Below, piece by piece: positions 10,939 to 20,194 of a stretch of 64,000 nt of DNA. Numbering within the stretch: the first letter of the stretch is position 1; the number at the start of each line of letters is the position of its first letter. The stretch spans positions 630,467 to 694,466 of the forward strand of contig LT598459.1 in assembly GCA_900074725.1 (NCBI GenBank). The letters run 5' to 3'. The notes below the pieces were generated by a model that saw nothing but the letters and a program-made list of their open reading frames with translations, was not told the origin of the DNA and made no database searches. The DNA comes from Lachancea dasiensis. Its lineage: Eukaryota > Ascomycota > Saccharomycetes > Saccharomycetales > Saccharomycetaceae. Position numbers and translations under genes: made by a program.

Positions 10939-11388
10939 ACTTGTCAGACTGCCATTTGCGCCCACCCAACACGATCGTCCCTTCACGAAGAAGTGCACGA
11001 GCTGGGCCAAGATCATCGCGCCTGTTTGAACTCAGAGCAATGCCCACACAAGGTGGGAGAAGCATCTGAAAAAGCAACAGGCAAAACAAAGAATGTGGGT
11101 AGATGGCCAAACCGCTGAGGGTTGTGGACCAAGCTAGTGAAACATCTTTGGTCTCACTCTAGGGCACAAAGGTTCTGAGGCTCATCAACCAAGTTGGATT
11201 CAGTGGCTCTTTTGAAGAGTCAAAGAGTGACGATTCCTATAGAAATGATCCTACTGTTGAAGGTGTTAGTGGGAGGGAAAATAACACAGAGCCAGGGCTA
11301 ACAACACAGGAAACAACACCGGGTGCCGTTCCACAGGTTATTCCAATGCCCTATGGTATGGGTATAATGCATACTGAAGTACGTCGAC
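10939..11388 (-). ncRNA. SNR17: U3 small nucleolar RNA (snR17), intron-containing
   Basis: Transcribed right to left. The 5' end GTCGACGTACTTCA (11388..11375) equals the first exon of S. cerevisiae U3. An intron follows (11374..11254), then exon 2 begins TAGGATCATTTCTATAGG. Later U3 landmarks are all present: CTTGGTTGATGAG, the box C region GGCGCGATGATCTTG, a GGGCGCAAATGGCAG stem and a 3' end GTCTGACAAGT with box D. Spliced length is about 329 nt (S. cerevisiae 333). U3 is a box C/D RNA that chaperones 18S folding and cleavage in the SSU processome. In S. cerevisiae both U3 genes lie exactly here, between POC4 or DFR1 and RPL33, so this is their single ancestor. A protein-like antisense frame across it is a shadow of RNA conservation. 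Confidence 0.95.
11254..11374 (-). other. U3 intron
   Basis: 121 nt. Donor GTATGC, branch site CACTAAC (271..265), acceptor CAG directly before TAGGATCATT. The donor position after GTCGACGTACTTCA is the same as in S. cerevisiae snR17A/B; both donor and branch differ by one base from the strict GTATGT/TACTAAC consensus. Confidence 0.9.
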
Positions 11389-11446
11389 AATTTTTTAAGA
11401 AGAATAACAAGCCAGAAGTTGGAAAGAAGGTTACAAATAGCCGCTG

Positions 11447-11587
11447 CTTATATACTTTTTCCAGCTCTTACCCGGCCCTTCTTTAAAGCCCGGGTAACCC
11501 GGAGAGCCCGAGAGCATTGATTATTCTTAGGGCAGGGCAAGGCGCTTAGGGCTTCGAGATTTCATAGCCGGGTATCCTTTTAGGGCT
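11447..11587 (-). promoter_or_regulatory. U3 promoter: TATA box, two Reb1 sites, two Tbf1 sites
   Basis: Reading upstream from the U3 start: TATATAAG at 11454..11447 (about 60 bp from the start); TTACCCGG at 11468-11475 and CCGGGTAA at 11490-11497 (Reb1 consensus, in opposite orientations); TTAGGGCT at 11546-11553 and 11580-11587 (the Tbf1 consensus ARCCCTAA on the other strand), plus a one-off variant at 11527. Tbf1 is known to mark snoRNA promoters in S. cerevisiae, so the arrangement is consistent; occupancy is inferred. Confidence 0.7.
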
Positions 11588-11708
11588 TACCGGTCCACCA
11601 GCAACCCGTCGAGTGTGTTGGATAGTTACTTGACTATGTACGTAAAGGACTCGCGTGTGGGTGGTGTGGGCTACTGGTGGTGTGGACGGTGTCTTCCCGG
11701 GACAGCAG

Positions 11709-11792
11709 AGCTATCATAGGACACCCGAGAGCTACCATGGGACAGCCGAGAGCTATCATACGACACATGAGAGCTATCATACGACACCCGAG
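11709..11792 (+). repeat. 21-bp tandem repeat, four units
   Basis: Four consecutive 21-bp units starting AGCTAYCAT and ending in a CACCCGAG-like tail (11709-11729, 11730-11750, 11751-11771, 11772-11792), followed by a partial unit. They differ at a few positions. The array lies between the U3 and RPL33 promoters. Confidence 0.85.
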
Positions 11793-11934
11793 AACTACAC
11801 AGGGCGTCTGCTACTTACAGAGCGCTCCTCTGCTTGCTTGCTTGTATCGTATGTATGTAATGCGTTCGTAGTGCCCGAATGGACTCAGGTAGTAGCATCC
11901 GTATGTAGTTATCCCTTGGATTTGACTGTTTTTC

Positions 11935-11946
11935 CACCCATACATT
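11935..11946 (+). promoter_or_regulatory. Rap1 site of the RPL33 promoter
   Basis: CACCCATACATT is a full match to the Rap1 consensus used at ribosomal protein genes. It lies about 350 bp upstream of the RPL33 ATG, a normal distance. Rap1 with Fhl1/Ifh1 drives these genes in S. cerevisiae; here that is inferred. Confidence 0.7.
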
Positions 11947-12297
11947 CTGGTGTTATAATTTTGTGACTGTGGAAAATTACTGGAAAAAGTTTTGCGTGGG
12001 TAGAATCATCACCACCGGCGGAGCTTCGACCCACGCAGGAGCCGAGCCTGGCTGCTAGGCGGGCAGCACGAGCTCTGGAAGGGAACAGATCCCACTTCGT
12101 GGGCGGGCTCCGCCCAGCTTCCTTCTAGCTCAGGCTCAAACTCTTGCTGGCGCTGTTCCGTGGGGAACCCGGTACCATTGCCCCCCGGCCTCAATCCAAA
12201 GCTGGAACCTTGACAAAATTAACTACACGGAATATCAAGTGTTATAGCGCTTTCTCTCAATTGCTAGATAGAAGGTCAAATACAGATAATCAACACG

Positions 12298-12986
12298 ATG
12301 GCTGAATCCCACAGATGTATGTGCATTACGAGCAATGAAATAGGCCTAGGGAGGCAAGATAAGACCATAACCTGACGGAAGGCGCGAATGTTTATTTGGG
12401 TCGGCTAACGCCAGAGTCCGCGGTGATATGAAAGAGAGAATGCAAGCAACCAACGGCCGTTAAGGTCTGTTGTCGAGATAGATGGGTCAGAGAGTAATGT
12501 TGTGGGCTACATGTGAGTGCGTTACGAAACCAAATGAACATATACCCAGCTCTAGCTCGAGCAAGCTTGCCATCCGTGACTCAGGAGTCAAAATGAACCC
12601 GCACGTCCCATGGAATGGTCTCCCTCCTACCTACACCACCCGCTTCCCACGCTCCAGCTACTAACTATTCTTCCCCTGCAGTGTACGTCAAAGGTAAGCA
12701 CTTGTCCTACCAAAGATCTAAGAAGACCAACAACCCTAACGTGTCTTTGGTCAAGATCGAAGGTGTTGCCACCCCAGAGGACGCTAAGTTCTACTTGGGT
12801 AAGCGTGTTGCCTACGTCTACAGAGCCTCCAAGGAAATCAGAGGTTCCAAGATCAGAGTCATCTGGGGTAAGGTCAACAGAACCCACGGTAACTCCGGTG
12901 TCGTCAGAGCCACTTTCAAGTCCAACTTGCCAGCCAAGACTTTCGGTGCTTCCGTCAGAATCTTCTTGTACCCATCCACTATCTAA
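12298..12986 (+). CDS. RPL33: 60S ribosomal protein L33 (eL33), intron-containing
   Basis: Exons 12298-12316 and 12682-12986 give 107 residues, the exact length of S. cerevisiae Rpl33. Exon 1 encodes MAESHR plus one base; the join restores L-Y-V-K-G and continues [24 protein letters not shown] to a C-terminal [14 protein letters not shown], nearly identical to the yeast protein. eL33 is a component of the large ribosomal subunit. Codon use is strongly biased, as expected for a very highly expressed gene. The Rap1 site at 11935 and the intron are typical of ribosomal protein genes. It is the single counterpart of RPL33A and RPL33B. Confidence 0.97.
12317..12681 (+). other. RPL33 intron
   Basis: 365 nt with donor GTATGT, branch TACTAAC at 12659-12665 and acceptor CAG at 12679-12681. 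No intron-encoded snoRNA was recognised inside it. Confidence 0.95.
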
Positions 12987-13226
12987 GTTTCCCGCTGGAA
13001 GTTTAGGAACAAAAAAACACCCACAGCCGCACTGTATAAGTACCAATATGCTTTATAACTAATGCAAGTATCACAAAGAATTCATAAGTTTTGGGTGTTT
13101 GCGCTCGTGTGCATCGCCAGTTCCTCGTGGAGGCCCTGGTGATGAGAGTCTAGGAACGCTGTCCCATATTGCAAGGAGCGCATCTCAAAGCCAATTGCTT
13201 GAAATATAAACAATTTATAATCGTAC

Positions 13227-15845
13227 CTATAATCGCATACTTCTACGTTTGAAGAAATCAATCACTTTTTTCGCGGTGGATGGTTCCCGGGGCCTGGCTT
13301 CCGGCATGCCGTCGACGCTCTTGTTCGCCATAGATGAAATCATCACAGAAGCGCGATTAATCTTGGTTTTATCCTGACTATTCTTACTCGTTTTTCTCAA
13401 TGGCACTTTTCTTTGCACGTTCGATGCATTTGTTATTACCTGAGGGCTTCCCTTTCTGTCCACAGCGGCTTTAGTAGAGGGTATTCTAGAGCCTACAACG
13501 GGCGATTCTTTCCTTCCTGAAATTTCATTTTCCTTGGCCGACAACCTTTGCCTAGAGCTTTGCCTCGAACTTTGCGCAGAATCCCTCTCTAAACTCAGTT
13601 TATGCAGCGTCGCAAAATCCTCATTCTTCAACCTTCCTGTGTCACTGCTGTTTTCCCTTTGATTGCCCGATTCCATGCTTAATTTTGATGCGTTATTGAA
13701 AGACGGTTGAACCGACATTATGCTAAACCTTTTTTTGTTCTCATTGCTTGATGCACTCTTTACTTGCCCCCCCTGTGGAATAGATTCGCTATTTTGTTTT
13801 GAAAGATCTTCGTCCTCTACCACCCGTTCCTCGGGTCCTTCGGTCATCAGCCCGACCAATCTATCGTAAACCATACTATACCTCTGACTTTTCCTTCTCT
13901 GTCGCGACATATCGACTCTATGAGCAGCATCCTCTACTTGATCGTGTATCTTCTGAGCAACACTGTCGCTATCATCTCCGGTTTTGATTAAATCGCCTGT
14001 AACCAATTGCAAATCTACTAATGGCTTACTCAAGGTGAAAGAATCCTTTTGAATCATTTGCGGGGAGCCTCTGTCCGTCGGTTGATAATTCTTTGAGCTT
14101 ACAGTAGCCGTTTCTTCATAATCCTTTCTCGACGGTGCAATTGTTGTAGTCCCAGTAGAACTTTCGTTAAATGCACTAAAGGACGTCGGGTGATAAGACG
14201 TTGGCCTTGGCCTCCTGTGAAGTGAACTACTGTGGAGTGAGTGACTTGCAGTAGAATGGGATGTCTTCTGTCCGGCGCTCGTCGATGGCATGGTGACATT
14301 ACCCAAGGTGGCCGGCACGACCAATCCTGAAGCAAGATCATTATGTGCAGGAGTTATTAGAAAAGGTGCTGAGCCTTTTTGCGGGCTTGTCTCAACGATT
14401 ACGCTATCTCTTAAAGACGAGACCGTATTAATGCTTGGTTTGGGCAATGCATGTTGATAAAGCCTGGGAGACGTGTTGTGTTGACTAGACGCTGGCGACT
14501 CGAATTGCAGAGTAGATGCCGAAGTGGAAGTTGGAACTGTAGGATGAGTAGCATGATATTCCTTTTCAGCATCGACAACTGCCTGTAATGCAACGGATGC
14601 CGCTGAGTTGCTACGGCTATGACGATTCCTTTTCACTGGAGATTGACGCATCCGCGGAGACGGCGACGAAGATACAGCAACTGCATGAGATTGTGACTGC
14701 TGAGGTGGAACGGGTTGTGAATACAGTGAGGAGTCCATAATTAGCGAATTGCGCTTTTCACCTTTAGAATTTGAGGAAGAGACGGAACACGCCGACCGCG
14801 GTCTTGTAGAGCTTGCACCATCCTTTCTGGGAGGCGGTCTCCTCAAGATATCTTGATTCTTGGATATGTGATCCCACTCTACAGGTGTAACTGCGAGAAA
14901 TAAATGATGGGGTTGCAACCATCTGTGCTGTAGGATTCCTAATGTGGTGATTCTTTTAGTCGGATCCGCTATCAACGTCTCTCTTAAGAGATCTCTGGGT
15001 ACTGGAGTAATATAATCTGGAAATTTAAGTGGCGTTCTTGTGATGTAGCGGTAAAGTTTACCGATGTCATCTCCATCTGGATTATCAGGATCATCATCCC
15101 AAGGCAAATATCCAGCCAGCATCGCATATAAAATCACACCGCAAGACCATATATCTGCCTTTCGAGCCTCGTATGGCTTTGCGGTGACGACTAGTTCCGG
15201 GGCTGCATAACAAGGCGAGCCACAAGAAGTTTTCATAAGTTCTTCCTCGGGACTGAACTCATTCACAAATCCGAAGTCCGTGATTAGCAAGTTCTCTTGT
15301 TTGTCAAGAAGCAAGTTTTCAAGTTTCAAATCACGGTGAACTAAACCTTTGGAGTGCATGTAACAAACGCCGCTAATAAGCTGAGCAAACAATCGACAAG
15401 CAGCATTTTCTTTGAGACGTCTCTTCTTCTGAATGTACTTGTAGAACTCCCCACCAGAAGCGTACTCCAGCACAATACCAATGTATTTTGAGTTCTGTAA
15501 AACTTCCTCCAGCTTTACAATGTTCGGATGGTTTAAATGCTTCAAAGCGTTGATTTCACGGTATATCTTGACCTCTTTTTCTGAGTTCTTCGGAATGTTG
15601 TCTCTTCTTACAAGTTTAATGGCAACCTGCTTGGAAACGTCCATAGAAGACGAGCCAGAGATCTTTGACCATCCCATTTTCACTTTGCCGAACTCTCCTT
15701 CCCCGAGTGTCGAACCTATGATGTAAGGTCCGAAAGTTACATGTTTTCGTTTTTGAGTGTTGCCAAAGGCCACAGACTGCCGTGATTGTGTGTACGTGGA
15801 TGCAGGCGCCCCATAGTAGGTGTGCCTTTGGGGCACTGAGGTCAT
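13227..15845 (-). CDS. KIN4: Ser/Thr protein kinase of the Kin4/Frk1 family
   Basis: 872 residues from the ATG at 15845 (MTSVPQRHTYYG matches Kin4 MASVPKRHTY); the frame continues upstream without a conserved start. The kinase domain lies at about 40-320: glycine loop GEGEFGKVKMG, VAIKLVRR lysine, HRDLKLENLL catalytic loop, DFGFVNEF and SCGSPCYAAPE, whose Thr in MKTSCGSP is the activation-loop site used by Elm1 in Kin4. A long Ser-rich disordered tail ends in KKVIDFFKRRSMRL, which matches the Kin4 C-terminus. Kin4 enforces the spindle position checkpoint by inhibiting Bfa1-Bub2 release, while Frk1 is less studied. This is the unduplicated ancestor of KIN4 (YOR233W) and FRK1 (YPL141C). Confidence 0.94.
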   Translation of the reverse strand: MTSVPQRHTYYGAPASTYTQSRQSVAFGNTQKRKHVTFGPYIIGSTLGEGEFGKVKMGWSKISGSSSMDVSKQVAIKLVRRDNIPKNSEKEVKIYREINALKHLNHPNIVKLEEVLQNSKYIGIVLEYASGGEFYKYIQKKRRLKENAACRLFAQLISGVCYMHSKGLVHRDLKLENLLLDKQENLLITDFGFVNEFSPEEELMKTSCGSPCYAAPELVVTAKPYEARKADIWSCGVILYAMLAGYLPWDDDPDNPDGDDIGKLYRYITRTPLKFPDYITPVPRDLLRETLIADPTKRITTLGILQHRWLQPHHLFLAVTPVEWDHISKNQDILRRPPPRKDGASSTRPRSACSVSSSNSKGEKRNSLIMDSSLYSQPVPPQQSQSHAVAVSSSPSPRMRQSPVKRNRHSRSNSAASVALQAVVDAEKEYHATHPTVPTSTSASTLQFESPASSQHNTSPRLYQHALPKPSINTVSSLRDSVIVETSPQKGSAPFLITPAHNDLASGLVVPATLGNVTMPSTSAGQKTSHSTASHSLHSSSLHRRPRPTSYHPTSFSAFNESSTGTTTIAPSRKDYEETATVSSKNYQPTDRGSPQMIQKDSFTLSKPLVDLQLVTGDLIKTGDDSDSVAQKIHDQVEDAAHRVDMSRQRRKSQRYSMVYDRLVGLMTEGPEERVVEDEDLSKQNSESIPQGGQVKSASSNENKKRFSIMSVQPSFNNASKLSMESGNQRENSSDTGRLKNEDFATLHKLSLERDSAQSSRQSSRQRLSAKENEISGRKESPVVGSRIPSTKAAVDRKGSPQVITNASNVQRKVPLRKTSKNSQDKTKINRASVMISSMANKSVDGMPEARPREPSTAKKVIDFFKRRSMRL

Positions 15846-16645
15846 CGCGAGTGAAAGGGCCAATTTCCTGTCAAAACAGAAGTCCTCACGTTGACGGCTG
15901 GCTTTCACAGGGAACGCTCAAATACTAACCTTTCGCTCGCTTACTTATCAGTACAAGTAGAGATAACTATCACAGCTGTCTCAGAACCTTAGATCCTCAA
16001 CTCGATATTGGAACACGGTTACGCTAACGTCCTAGTTGTCTCAATTGTAGGCCACACAGGAAAACCGCTCAAAAATCGACGCTATAGACCGCTTGACAGA
16101 ATCTTCTTTTCAACTTGATCGTTTGCGTAAGTCCTTTTAGCAACAAAATTGAGTTGTTATAGATCGGTCTTCCAGGTCCTGTTATGTCTTTTGGTCGTCC
16201 TTAGTCCTCATCCATTGACGGTTCGAAAGATCAACAAGTTTTGTTTACATTTCCTGGTTACAGAACTGAGATTCGAGCATGTGACTTGGGAACCATCTAC
16301 TAAATTTAACTAAAATGACTTCAGCAGCGACAGTAAAAGTGGCAAAATAGTCAAATAGTATTTGGAGAGCACGATAAAGTCACGGAGACATCCAGCGGAG
16401 TGGCACAGCTCCAGGTCAAGTTTTCAATAAAAAAAATTGGGATTTTATAAGTATATACAAGATAATTGGTGCCAGACACACGGTCTGGAGTCGTTAGCAA
16501 TTATTGGAGGGTTACATGTTGTCATTAAAGTGCTGGACTAGAGAAATTGAAAAAAGGGCCCAAGAAATCAACGGTGAACGCACGATTGGTGGAGTATACA
16601 GTCATGTTCTCTTGTCTTTTCAAGCGCAGGCGCCCGCATTGGTGT
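15846..16645. other. intergenic, MGE1 3' end to KIN4 5' end
   Basis: 800 bp. It holds the KIN4 promoter on the left and the MGE1 3' flank on the right. No RNA gene, repeat or extra frame with support was found. Confidence 0.35.
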
Positions 16646-17329
16646 CTAATTTGATACGTCCTTGACGATACCGACCTTGGCAGGTCTGATGACTCTGTCA
16701 TTAAGCGTGAACCCGACTTGCTGAACATGGAATACGGTGCCAGGTTCTTTTTCAGGGTCAGGGAGCTCGAAGGTAGCCTCGTGCTTGTGGGGGTCGAAGG
16801 CTTCGCCCATGGGATCGAGCTTCTCGATGCCGTGCTTCTTCAGGGTTTTTTCAAATACATCGCGAGTCATCTTCACACCAGTGTAGAGGTCGCTAATCTC
16901 AGTGGATTGTTCCGTAGTTTCGGGCTTGAAAGCATTCAAGGCGTGGCCAAAGTTGTCCACCGAGTCCAGCAAATCCTTGGCGAATTTCTGCAAGGCAAAA
17001 TCCTTAGCTTTTTGGACATCCTTCTTGGTCAATTCTTGCAGATTCCTGAAGTCTGCAACAGACCTCAGAAGACGATCCTTGTATTCAGCGCATTCCTTGT
17101 CCTTAGCGCCCAGTTTTTTCTCCAGATCCTGGATTTTCTGTTGTTCCTCACTTAGGGTCTCTTTTGCAGCTTCTGCACTACCAGTCTCACTAGCTGCATC
17201 TTTGGCTACGTCGGAATAAAGTCTTGAGCCAATGACGGGCTTGACCGGAGCATAAAAAGCCGGACTTCTCAAACTTGCATAACTCAAGTGGCGGATACCA
17301 CTGTATCTGATTGACTGCGCCAAGACCAT
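16646..17329 (-). CDS. MGE1: mitochondrial GrpE nucleotide exchange factor Mge1
   Basis: 227 residues (S. cerevisiae 228). An arginine-containing targeting sequence (MVLAQSIRYSGIRHLSYASLR) precedes a long coiled-coil helix (EEQQKIQDLEKKLGAKDKECAEYKDRLLRS split over residues 60-90) and the GrpE beta domain with DPMGEAFDPHKHEA, VFHVQQVGFTLNDRVIRPAKVGI. Mge1 releases ADP from matrix Hsp70 (Ssc1, Ssq1) during import, folding and Fe-S transfer, so it works functionally with ISU1 located 13 kb away. Its position between KIN4 and MKK1 equals that of YOR232W. Confidence 0.95.
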   Translation of the reverse strand: MVLAQSIRYSGIRHLSYASLRSPAFYAPVKPVIGSRLYSDVAKDAASETGSAEAAKETLSEEQQKIQDLEKKLGAKDKECAEYKDRLLRSVADFRNLQELTKKDVQKAKDFALQKFAKDLLDSVDNFGHALNAFKPETTEQSTEISDLYTGVKMTRDVFEKTLKKHGIEKLDPMGEAFDPHKHEATFELPDPEKEPGTVFHVQQVGFTLNDRVIRPAKVGIVKDVSN

Positions 17330-17829
17330 TCTGAAAATACTGAAAGCTGCTTTGATTGCTCTGCTTAAAAGCTGTAGAACACTTGTACTAGTTTGTTCAG
17401 GGTTTATTATACTGTAGCGCTATAACTTTTAATTCAATATTGAAAAATTTGACATCGTAGATAGTGTTCTTAGAAAGGCCCGTCTAAGGATGAGAGCTGG
17501 CGACTTCTCGATACGATACCAAACCCTGTAGAGCCCATATCAGCATGGGCTTATACTTGCCTATAAAATCTCTGGCTTTTTTCGGGTTTCTTGTGCGTTA
17601 TTTGTTTGACCTGGGTTAAAATCTTGATGCACGCTTCATTAAAGCATAATTACGCTAACCCACATCTGGGAAAGGGTTACCATCTCTACCGCCCATGTGG
17701 TTTGACCAGAGGGCCATCCTCTACTTGTTAGCTTTGTTTGCCCCCCGCATCTGCGGTGGCGTAGCAAGCATGCGTACGTTAGCCTAGTATTCCTGTATCA
17801 TAATATATCATTTTCGTTCCCACGGCAGT
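17330..17829. other. intergenic, MKK 3' end to MGE1 5' end
   Basis: 500 bp holding the MGE1 promoter and the MKK 3' flank. Nothing else was recognised. Confidence 0.35.
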
Positions 17830-19194
17830 TCAAGCCTCTGACTGCTCCCAACATTTAACGATGAACTTGCGCATGTTGCAGGATTTCTTGATCTGGCCCT
17901 GCACCCACGGGTGCTGCAGCATTTGACGTGGAGATGCTCTGACACGAGGGTCTTTATTCAGACAGTACTGAATGAAAGACTTGAAGGACTTGCTCCACGT
18001 TATGTTGAGTTCCGGCGCATCCTTCAACTCCGGAGTGAACGTCAAAATTAGCATTAAAAGCTCAATTGGCGGCATATTAGCGGTCACTTTCTCGGAGCCA
18101 AATGGAAATTTCGCCTGCGCAACTTCCAACAAAGTTAGCCCCAGCGACCAAACATCGCTGGTCACGCTGTATGGTTGTCCTTGGATTCGTTCGGGGGCCA
18201 TGTAGAAAGACGTGCCTGTAAATGTAGTGGCGAGCGAATTGACGGCCTCTCCACTCACTCCGAAATCGCATAATTTAACCTGGCCCATTTCGTTAAGTAG
18301 AATGTTTTGCGGTTTAATATCTCTATGAATGATCTTGCGCTCTTGTAAATATGAGAGCCCCTTCAAGACGCGCTCTGCGACTTCGCCCAAAACCTTTTCC
18401 CCGATTCTGCCGCCTCTGGACAGCAGATGTTTGTAGATGGCCTCCAGCGACCTACCTCCCATATATTCCATTGCAATGTATATCGATGAGCTTGTTGAAG
18501 CTGTGAACATTCCATAGTATTGCACGATAAATTCCGAGTTACAACTGCGGTTGAACTGTAGCTCGCGGAAAACTTGTTTCTTTGTTTCTGGATCAGAATT
18601 GACAGTGGCGATGGTCTTTAGCGCAAAGACTTTGGTTCCGTGCCGGAGCCTGCATTTGGTGACGGATCCACCTGCTCCTTCTCCCAGAACACCCATAGTT
18701 ACTATTTGGTCTTTAACAATGCCGGATTGCCAAATTTCTTCATCGAGTTCGTCCACGTCGCCCAACACGCATGTGCCTGGTGAAGCAAGCCTCTTCACCC
18801 CTCCGTGCGCACTGCTATCATGGGAAGCTGGCCGAGAATGGTGATCGGTGGTTGAACCATCGATATTCAAGTTACTCATGGAATCTGTGAAAAGAGAGCT
18901 GTCTGGTGTTGCTGCGCCTGCGCTGTTGGGGATTGTCAGAGCCGGTATTGGGGGAGGCACCGGCCGTTTTTTCAGTGTGTTGAGTGATGACGACGACGAA
19001 GACGATATGACAGGACGCGGGAACGTCAAAGTCTGCGATGAAGATGATGAGTTCGGAGTTGCAGCATTGGACGCTGTTGCGAGGCGTAATGATCCATCGC
19101 CACTCGAAGACTGCTTTAGCGTAGCTGGAAGAGTCAATTTCGGGGATTTTGAGTTACTCTTGGCGGATTCTGGCGGCCGAAACATAGACGCCAT
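17830..19194 (-). CDS. MKK1: MAP kinase kinase of the cell wall integrity pathway (Mkk1/Mkk2)
   Basis: 454 residues from ATG 19194, where MASMFRPPESAKS matches Mkk1/2. The N-terminal half is low-complexity and contains a MAPK docking motif, LKKRPVPPPIPALTI, also conserved in Mkk1. The kinase domain spans about 165-435: GEGAGGSVTKC, FALKTI, HRDIKPQNILL, DFGVSGEAVNSLATTFTGT with the Ser/Thr pair phosphorylated by Bck1, and YMAPERI. Mkk1/2 link Bck1 to the MAPK Slt2. S. cerevisiae has two ohnologues (MKK1 YOR231W, MKK2 YPL140C) and this is the single ancestor-type gene. Confidence 0.95.
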   Translation of the reverse strand: MASMFRPPESAKSNSKSPKLTLPATLKQSSSGDGSLRLATASNAATPNSSSSSQTLTFPRPVISSSSSSSLNTLKKRPVPPPIPALTIPNSAGAATPDSSLFTDSMSNLNIDGSTTDHHSRPASHDSSAHGGVKRLASPGTCVLGDVDELDEEIWQSGIVKDQIVTMGVLGEGAGGSVTKCRLRHGTKVFALKTIATVNSDPETKKQVFRELQFNRSCNSEFIVQYYGMFTASTSSSIYIAMEYMGGRSLEAIYKHLLSRGGRIGEKVLGEVAERVLKGLSYLQERKIIHRDIKPQNILLNEMGQVKLCDFGVSGEAVNSLATTFTGTSFYMAPERIQGQPYSVTSDVWSLGLTLLEVAQAKFPFGSEKVTANMPPIELLMLILTFTPELKDAPELNITWSKSFKSFIQYCLNKDPRVRASPRQMLQHPWVQGQIKKSCNMRKFIVKCWEQSEA

Positions 19195-20194
19195 GGTCGA
19201 CAACAAGTGTAACAGCTAGACTTAGAGTACCTATATTAGTGCGCAATGGAAAGTCGCGGACCCACCCGTGATCGAATTATTTTAGTGGATTAAGCAAGCT
19301 TAATTGAACGCAAGAGTCCCATGTGGTGGATGTCCGGCCGAAGCTAGTGGTGAGTGTTCGACAGGTTCTTGTGGTGTCAGCTCATACACACTAGTCATTT
19401 TTCATTTCGCCAACATCCGTGTACCGTGAGTAGTATTCCTCTGAGCTAGTCAAATGCTACTAACTCACTCATAGGGCGACGTTTGGGTTCCGAAGGAGAG
19501 TTTCGGCGAGGTTGTAATAGTAATTGTGGTCGCTTTGAGCTCTTTCTGCTTGGTGGAATTGCATTCACGGACGCTAACGTAGACGGGATTGTGAGAGATA
19601 GCCATGGACCCAAAAGAGGAAGTACGTAAAAGGCAATGGACGGTGCCGGTTGCCGCTAGTTCCGTGTTGAAGGTTGTAATTTCTCTATGATTACTACGGT
19701 CATGAAGCAGTGCCGTGTACGCTATCTAATATCTACCAACTGTCTGTATGTTGGTTCACGACTACATAAATAAATTGGTTTTCCCAAAGCATTGCGCCAG
19801 CGCCAGCCGTCTACTACTAATCAGCTACTGTCGATTGAATTTGGGATACACCACAGCCATGCTTAACGATTCATTGCAGTTTATGTTGCCTCACTGACAC
19901 CAGTTGGCGTCACTTTGTACCATAATGGCGCCGCATCGTCAAGTCACCTTGCATCAAGCCTACCACACATCCTGGGACTCACACCTGGCGTTGACAGGTG
20001 CTCAGTGAACTGCAACGGTGTAGAGAGGTAGTGTAATGTCTGTTGGTGCACGCATCAAAATGGTGTTATGAGAATGCGGAAGCTTCACAGTAATGTGACT
20101 TCAACCATCGCTTTATATAGGGGAAGTTCGCCATTTATATGTCTAAAATATGTGGTCCGGGACGAGATACCTGTAGTTGTACCAGTGGGCCATC
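19195..20194. promoter_or_regulatory. divergent intergenic region, MKK / racemase-family gene
   Basis: 1 kb between divergent starts. It has a cluster of CGG/CCG triplets near 19641-19664 (spacings of 9 and 12, not the 10 expected for Put3), so control by a zinc-cluster factor is possible but unproven. A TACTAAC at 19458-19464 followed by TAG at 19472-19474 looks like an intron end, with a 35-codon hydrophobic frame after it, but no matching first exon was found. No other gene recognised. Confidence 0.3.

Noticed and set aside
11103-11486. Plus-strand protein-like frame that at first looked like a decayed gene or mobile element fragment.
   Set aside because: It is the antisense of U3 snoRNA: the minus strand carries the exact U3 5' end, exon 2 and C/D boxes, which explains the conservation.
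12001-12200. GC-rich stretch with a GGTTCGA-like word suggesting a tRNA gene.
   Set aside because: No paired arms or A box could be found; it is part of the RPL33 upstream region.
19641-19664. CGG/CCG triplets as a Put3 site for proline-related regulation.
   Set aside because: Spacings are 9 and 12 rather than the required 10, so the specific claim is not supported.
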